Positions 1 through 3,109 of a stretch of DNA of 6,057 nucleotides are shown here, one piece after another (position 1 is the first letter of the stretch; each line of letters starts with the position of its first letter). The stretch is from Phycisphaerales bacterium. Lineage in GTDB: Bacteria; Planctomycetota; Phycisphaerae; Sedimentisphaerales; Anaerohalosphaeraceae. Where the stretch lies: the NCBI GenBank assembly GCA_011055475.1, contig DSDH01000386.1, forward strand, positions 1-6,057, read 5' to 3'. The notes beneath the pieces are model-generated. The model was not told the DNA's origin, made no database searches, and saw only the letters and a list, made by a program, of their open reading frames with translations. The translations under genes and the position numbers were made by a program.

Positions 1-103
1 CCCTGTTCGCCTAATTTGACTGTCGGCCGCCCGGCCTGTCAAGAATGAATTTTTCCCACCGAGGGCGGGTTTTCAACCCCGAAAAGCCGCTCCTTATCGG
101 GTT

Positions 104-121
104 ATCCGGCTGCTGCCGGAT
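104..121. promoter_or_regulatory. Palindrome abutting the -35 box of the first gene
   Basis: A perfect 7-bp inverted repeat, ATCCGGC and GCCGGAT, with a 4-base spacer (tgct). Its last base is the first T of the TTGACA -35 hexamer. No T-run follows, so it does not look like a Rho-independent terminator for an upstream gene. Its position suits an operator for a dimeric regulator acting at the promoter, which is inference. It could also be a chance GC-rich hairpin. Confidence 0.4.
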
Positions 122-150
122 TGACAAGACCGTGCGTTGCCGGGTATACT
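121..150 (+). promoter_or_regulatory. Sigma70-type promoter for the prepilin-like gene
   Basis: TTGACA (121-126) is a perfect -35 box. TATACT (145-150) matches the -10 consensus at five of six positions, and the spacer is 18 bases. Transcription would start near 156-158, giving a leader of about 75 bases before the ATG at 233. It is the best promoter match I found upstream of the first gene, and it implies housekeeping-type expression that may be modulated by the adjacent palindrome. Confidence 0.72.
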
Positions 151-219
151 GGGGCTGTTGTGCAGAATAACACGGTGCAAGCCTAAAGTTCAGGCTGGCC
201 TCGCCCCCCCAGCCCCAGT
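148..219. repeat. 10-bp inverted repeat spanning start site and leader
   Basis: ACTGGGGCTG (148-157) and CAGCCCCAGT (210-219) are perfect reverse complements, 52 bases apart. The left arm covers the end of the -10 box and the expected transcription start. The right arm ends one base before the GAGGA ribosome binding sequence (220-224). Within the leader, two further short hairpins compete with each other: AGCCT/AGGCT (180-184 with 192-196) and GGCTGG/CCAGCC (193-198 with 209-214). The pairings are directly visible. A regulatory role is inference. Confidence 0.4.
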
Positions 220-232
220 GAGGATGTGAAGC

Positions 233-1108
233 ATGCTCCAGCGAGACAAGTCCGCCTTCACGCTCATCGAACTGCTGGTGGTCATCGCCATCATCGGGAT
301 GCTCTTGGCCATCCTGACGCCGGCCTTGAAACGGGCCAAGGAGCACATGAAGTTCCTGGTGTGCAAGACCAATCTGAAGGGATACGGCACGGCGATGACC
401 TTGTACCTGACGAACAACGACGACACCTACCCGACGTGTTCGACCAGTGTGTTTAACGGGGATGCTTGCGTGGCCGGCACGCCGCATTACGATCCGACCT
501 TGCCGAAGGTGCCTCTGGTGTGTCAGTGGCACGATGCGCGGATCAATCCAAACGTCAATCCGGGGTTCGCCGGGCCGGTCTGGCCGTATCTTGAGGGGAT
601 CAAATCGAGCATGTGTCCCACCTTCAAGCCGTTTGCCCTGACGTATGGGGCTGAGCACGACGGACACGACCCCTCGATTCCGATCGAGCCGCAGTACGCC
701 TACAGCCAGAACGGCTTCTTGGGCCGCACCGGAGGGCGCATTTACGGGGTGCTGAAGAGTTCAGAGGTCGTCGATCCCGGCGGCGTCGTGGTCTGGGTGG
801 AGGAGACGATCTGGAAAATTCCCGGTCTCACGAATTATGTGTTGAACGACACGTGTTTTTTCACACGGCACCCCAGCGCGGGATTCAGTTCGGACCCGAT
901 CACCAACCTGGGCGACTGTATCGCGACCTACCACAATACGGTCCTGCAAAAGCGGGATGAGGGTGTGGGCAATGCCGTGTTCGTCGACGGGCATGTGGAG
1001 CTGTGCGACCCACGGGATAAGGTCGTGACGTCCTGGGGCGAGATCTCCGGCAGCTTCCGCGTGGCCTGGCCCAAACGCGGCAAGTTCGGCCAGAAGAGCC
1101 CGTACTGA
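233..1108 (+). CDS. Prepilin-type N-terminal methylation domain protein, H-X9-DG-like C-terminus
   Basis: A 291-residue exported protein of the type II pseudopilin-like class that is hugely expanded in Planctomycetes and Lentisphaerae. Its function there is unknown, probably an envelope or surface role. Residues 1-8 form a short basic leader (R4, K6). The hydrophobic N-terminal helix begins at F9 with FTLIELLVVIAII, and E13 is the conserved Glu at mature position +5. Prepilin peptidase should cut between A8 and F9. The usual -1 residue is Gly, so Ala is a tolerated but less common variant. The C-N-L-K-G and Y-x-x-N-x-D-x-Y-P stretch after the helix is typical of the family. Near the C-terminus, NAVFVDGH (DGH at 252-254) matches the H-X9-DG signature, but the expected His (H234) lies 17 residues before the DG rather than 9. 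The start is supported by GAGGA at 220-224, 8 bases upstream. It lies alone behind its own promoter and ends in TGA. No pilus-assembly genes are nearby, so a true pilus role is not supported. Confidence 0.93.
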   Translation: MLQRDKSAFTLIELLVVIAIIGMLLAILTPALKRAKEHMKFLVCKTNLKGYGTAMTLYLTNNDDTYPTCSTSVFNGDACVAGTPHYDPTLPKVPLVCQWHDARINPNVNPGFAGPVWPYLEGIKSSMCPTFKPFALTYGAEHDGHDPSIPIEPQYAYSQNGFLGRTGGRIYGVLKSSEVVDPGGVVVWVEETIWKIPGLTNYVLNDTCFFTRHPSAGFSSDPITNLGDCIATYHNTVLQKRDEGVGNAVFVDGHVELCDPRDKVVTSWGEISGSFRVAWPKRGKFGQKSPY

Positions 1109-1133
1109 GTCGGTCCCTGCGGAAGTTCCCAGT

Positions 1134-1161
1134 CCGGCGGTCAAACCGGCTTTGCGCTTTT
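1134..1161 (+). terminator. Possible weak terminator after the prepilin-like gene
   Basis: GGCGGT (1136-1141) and ACCGGC (1145-1150) can fold around a 3-base loop with one internal G/G mismatch. Alternatively the two CCGG blocks (1134-1137 and 1146-1149) can pair. A broken T-run, tttgcgctttt, follows immediately. The stem is short and the tail is interrupted by GCGC, so termination would be partial at best and read-through into the next gene is possible. Confidence 0.28.
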
Positions 1162-1221
1162 CGGGCATGGCCTGCATCGCTCCTCATATAGCTTGAAGAC
1201 GGCATTGTTGAAAGGTGGATC

Positions 1222-2220
1222 ATGGCGGACGGGATGGATCGGCGGGGGTTTGCCAAGCGGGTTGTGGCGGCGTCGGCGGCGGGCGTGGTCGGGCTGAGTC
1301 TTGAAGAGCGGGCCCTGTTGGCGGCCGGGGCGGATTCACCGCCCTCACCGGTTGCGTCCGGCGCCAAGATGCCCACGGGGCGGATCGGCAGCGCGACGAT
1401 CAGCCGGCTGATCTGCGGGGGGAATCTTCTCAACGGCTTTGCCCACGCGCGGGATTTGATCTACGTCTCGGAGCTCATCCGGCAGTACTTCACGGACGAG
1501 AAGATCATGGACACCTGGCAGCGGTGCGAGGAGCAGGGCGTCAACGCCATGATCAGCACGGTGGATTGTCCCTATGCCGGCGGCAACGACCCGACGCTGC
1601 GGGTGCTCAACCGCTACCGCAAGGAGCGGGGCGGCCGGATCCAGTGGCTGGCCCAGTGCGAGCCGTCGACCACGGACCTGACCGGCGACGCGGCCCGGGC
1701 CATCGACAACGGAGCGGTCGCGGCGATCCTTCAGGGCGAGCGGGGCGACCGTTGGGTCCGCGAGAACCGACTCGATCTGATCGAGAAGTTCATTACGTAC
1801 GTCAAGCAACGCCATGTGCCCGTGGGTGTCGCCTGCCACAGCATCGATGTGCCGATCGCGCTGGAGGCCGCGGGTCTGGGCGTGGACCTCTACATGAAGA
1901 CGCTGCATCACGAGAATTACTGGTCGAACATGCCGAACGAGCCGCGGCGCGAGGTCATCGAGAACGGCCGTGACAACTACTGGTCGCTCGATCCGGCGAC
2001 GACCATCGAGGTGATGGCGGACATCCAGAAGCCGTGGATCGCGTTCAAGGTCCTGGCCGCCGGGGCGATCCCGCCGGCGAGCGGCTTTGATTACGCGTTC
2101 AAGGGCGGGGCGGACTTCATCTGCGTGGGCATGTTCGACTGGCAGGTCGGCGAGGACGCCCAAGTCGCCCGGGCCATGATCGACAAACACCGTCGCCGCG
2201 GCCGTGCTTGGTGTGCCTGA
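1222..2220 (+). CDS. Tat-signal TIM-barrel protein, aldo/keto-reductase-like
   Basis: A 332-residue protein. D6-R7-R8-G9-F10-A11-K12 fits the twin-arginine pattern, followed by a hydrophobic Ala/Val/Gly stretch (about 14-27), so it is probably exported folded by the Tat pathway. The mature part opens with 'ISRLICGGN', which resembles the first strand of aldo/keto reductases. It ends with 'WIAFKVLAAGAIPP' (around 272-285) and 'GADFICVGMFD' (around 297-307), which look like late TIM-barrel strands. The Asp-Tyr-Lys-His tetrad of true aldo/keto reductases is not evident: the region where D-T-A-x-x-Y would lie reads STVDCPYAGG (D115, Y118). Other polar candidates are Q171-G-E173, C205-H206 and H229-H230-E231. 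I recall this as a conserved planctomycete family without a proven reaction; the substrate and cofactor are unknown. The start is uncertain. AAAGG at 1211-1215 lies 6 bases before the ATG at 1222, while the in-frame ATG at 1234 would also keep the Tat motif. It follows the prepilin-like gene by 113 bases with no clear promoter of its own and ends in TGA. Confidence 0.9.
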   Translation: MADGMDRRGFAKRVVAASAAGVVGLSLEERALLAAGADSPPSPVASGAKMPTGRIGSATISRLICGGNLLNGFAHARDLIYVSELIRQYFTDEKIMDTWQRCEEQGVNAMISTVDCPYAGGNDPTLRVLNRYRKERGGRIQWLAQCEPSTTDLTGDAARAIDNGAVAAILQGERGDRWVRENRLDLIEKFITYVKQRHVPVGVACHSIDVPIALEAAGLGVDLYMKTLHHENYWSNMPNEPRREVIENGRDNYWSLDPATTIEVMADIQKPWIAFKVLAAGAIPPASGFDYAFKGGADFICVGMFDWQVGEDAQVARAMIDKHRRRGRAWCA

Positions 2221-2226
2221 CCCCGG

Positions 2227-2250
2227 CGCCATGCGGTCATCGGCATGGTG
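2227..2250 (+). terminator. Hairpin right after the Tat-signal gene, no T-tail
   Basis: CCATGC (2229-2234) pairs with GCATGG (2243-2248), extended outward by a G-T wobble and a C-G pair to an 8-bp stem with an 8-base loop. It begins six bases after the TGA stop. No T-run follows, so it would protect the mRNA 3' end or mark a Rho-dependent end rather than act as an intrinsic terminator. Confidence 0.3.
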
Positions 2251-2331
2251 TGCGTTCCAGCCGAGCGGTCAAGACGGCGATCTGACGCCGGGCGGGACGG
2301 GACTCATGGTTCGGGGCATCCCTCTTCTCTT

Positions 2332-2367
2332 GCCAAGTCCTACCTTTTTGGCTCCTTTTTTCTTGGC
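2332..2367. repeat. 6-bp inverted repeat ending at the -35 region
   Basis: GCCAAG (2332-2337) and CTTGGC (2362-2367) are perfect reverse complements 24 bases apart. The spacer contains a T5 and a T6 run. The right arm overlaps the proposed -35 box of the beta-helix gene promoter, so this could be a protein-binding site. A weaker pairing of GCCAA with TTGGC (2348-2352), followed three bases later by T6, could instead be a poor terminator for the gene before. Short repeats of this size can arise by chance. Confidence 0.25.
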
Positions 2368-2390
2368 GCCCCCGTAGAAACGGGTATAAT
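2363..2390 (+). promoter_or_regulatory. Sigma70-type promoter for the beta-helix gene
   Basis: TATAAT (2385-2390) is a perfect -10 box. TTGGCG (2363-2368), 16 bases upstream, matches four of six positions of the -35 consensus. T-tracts just upstream (2345-2349 and 2356-2361) could act as an UP-like element. Transcription would start near 2397 and leave a leader of about 167 bases. The -10 context CGGGTATAAT closely resembles CGGGTATACT at the first promoter of the window. Confidence 0.62.
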
Positions 2391-2549
2391 GACAGGGACC
2401 CGTAGATGGCAGGGAATCGCCGTGGTTCGGTCGTCGGTTGCCCTGCGGGTGTTTCCAGAGAAATGCATCCCCCGGAGGTCGAATCGAGCGTCAAGAGAGG
2501 CATAGCCTGCGCGTCCGCGGTTCGTAATCGTTCATGTTGCCTGCATAAG

Positions 2550-2556
2550 AAGGAGG
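2550..2556 (+). promoter_or_regulatory. Strong ribosome binding site of the beta-helix gene
   Basis: AAGGAGG is a full Shine-Dalgarno match with a 7-base spacer to the ATG at 2564. It fixes the start of the gene and is much stronger than the sites of the other two genes. That argues the reading frame was under selection for efficient translation, not a decayed remnant. Confidence 0.85.
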
Positions 2557-2563
2557 GAAACCG

Positions 2564-3085
2564 ATGAGCATCACATGGTCCTCAAAGAGCATTCTGGCCA
2601 GTTGCCTCTTTCTTGTCGCGATGGCCTGGCCAACCTCGGCGCGCACGATTCTCGTCGACGTCGAGGGCGGCGGCGAATACACCTCGATCCAGGCCGCGAT
2701 TGACGCGGCGGCGGATGCCGACGAAATCGAGGTCGGGCCAGGGACTTATGACGGGACGGTGAACCTGCGGGGCAAGGCGGTGCGCGTGTATTCCAGCGGG
2801 GGGGCGGAGGTAACGATCATCCAGGGCATGTCGAACGAGGGCGACTTCGGGCGGGTGGTGGAGTGCATCAGCGGCGAAGGGCCGGGCACTGTCCTGGAGG
2901 GGTTTACAGTGCAGGCGGAGGAGGAATTCGGGATTGGGCTGTACTGCGAGGCGAGTGGCCCAACCGTCCTCGACTGCACCTTTGTCGGTTTCAGACTGAG
3001 CGACTGCGAGGAAGATTACGGCATGGGGTGGGGGATGAAGACTTATCAGAGCCATCCGACGGTCGCGCGATGCGCGTTCCTTTAG
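2564..3085 (+). CDS. N-terminal part of a secreted parallel beta-helix protein, ended by in-frame TAG
   Basis: As punctuated, this encodes 173 residues, but it is the front of a much longer gene. Residues 1-26 form a Sec signal peptide: K8, a hydrophobic core ILASCLFLVAMAW, and a likely cut after T24-S25-A26. Residues 27-90 carry the usual opening of pectate-lyase-like right-handed beta-helix proteins: T-I-L-V-D, then 'SIQAAIDAA', 'EIEVGPGTYDG' and 'V-N-L-R-G-K-A-V'. Rungs with a C-x-F signature follow, with Cys at 138 and 170. The stop at 3083-3085 cuts the second of these rungs (C-A-F-L-stop-N), and the same frame continues with the same rung pattern. A 173-residue product would be a secreted, incomplete helix with exposed end and probably unstable. 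Start choice rests on the AAGGAGG site at 2550. This should be read together with the entry starting at 3110 as one gene that is broken, mis-sequenced or recoded. Confidence 0.88.
   Translation: MSITWSSKSILASCLFLVAMAWPTSARTILVDVEGGGEYTSIQAAIDAAADADEIEVGPGTYDGTVNLRGKAVRVYSSGGAEVTIIQGMSNEGDFGRVVECISGEGPGTVLEGFTVQAEEEFGIGLYCEASGPTVLDCTFVGFRLSDCEEDYGMGWGMKTYQSHPTVARCAFL
3083..3085 (+). other. In-frame TAG interrupting the beta-helix gene
   Basis: TAG is codon 174 of a frame that is otherwise open from 2564 to 6057. At the equivalent place in other rungs the pattern is C-x-F-x-x-N: C-V-F-D-R-N, C-R-F-D-D-N, C-T-F-V-E-N, C-I-F-W-D-N. The stop therefore replaces a variable, mostly polar residue. 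The rung at 3533-3550 reads GTG GAG AAC where this one reads CTT TAG AAC, so one G-to-T change from GAG would create it. Both complete neighbouring genes end in TGA. Explanations are a point mutation, a base-call error, or amber decoding. Confidence 0.9.
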
Positions 3086-3109
3086 AACGGCGACTGGTGG
3101 GGCGGCGGC

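Larger units (their letters stand above)
2221..2563. other. 343-base intergenic region: hairpin, T-tracts, promoter, structured leader
   Basis: No credible gene is seen here; a short open frame on each strand lacks a ribosome binding site and family-like residues. From left to right it holds a hairpin just after the preceding stop, a stretch with T5 and T6 runs (2345-2361), a TATAAT promoter, and about 165 bases of leader. In the leader, GCAGGG (2409-2414) can pair with CCCTGC (2441-2446) around a loop that itself contains CCG/CGG pairing. I do not recognise a known riboswitch class. The region separates the Tat-signal gene from the beta-helix gene as independent transcription units. Confidence 0.6.

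Noticed and set aside
11..667. A 218-codon minus-strand open frame over the first promoter and gene
   Set aside because: It covers the promoter and the prepilin-like gene and has a low-complexity Arg/His/Gln-rich translation with no family features.
1152..1192. Possible promoter TTGCGC ... TATAGC before the Tat-signal gene
   Set aside because: The spacer would be 29 bases, far outside the usual range, and both boxes are weak.
1345..2232. A 295-codon minus-strand open frame opposite the Tat-signal gene
   Set aside because: Antisense to a gene with a clear Tat signal and conserved barrel-like motifs; composition is typical of a complementary-frame artefact.
2245..2505. Short open frames on both strands between the second and third genes
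   Set aside because: No ribosome binding site, and they overlap the promoter with its TATAAT box and the leader. The residues show no family pattern.
2594..2605. Lipobox-like L-A-S-C at residues 11-14 of the beta-helix protein
   Set aside because: Only two hydrophobic residues (I10, L11) separate the short basic region from this Cys, while the hydrophobic core continues to W22. A Sec signal peptide cut after A26 fits better than lipoprotein processing.
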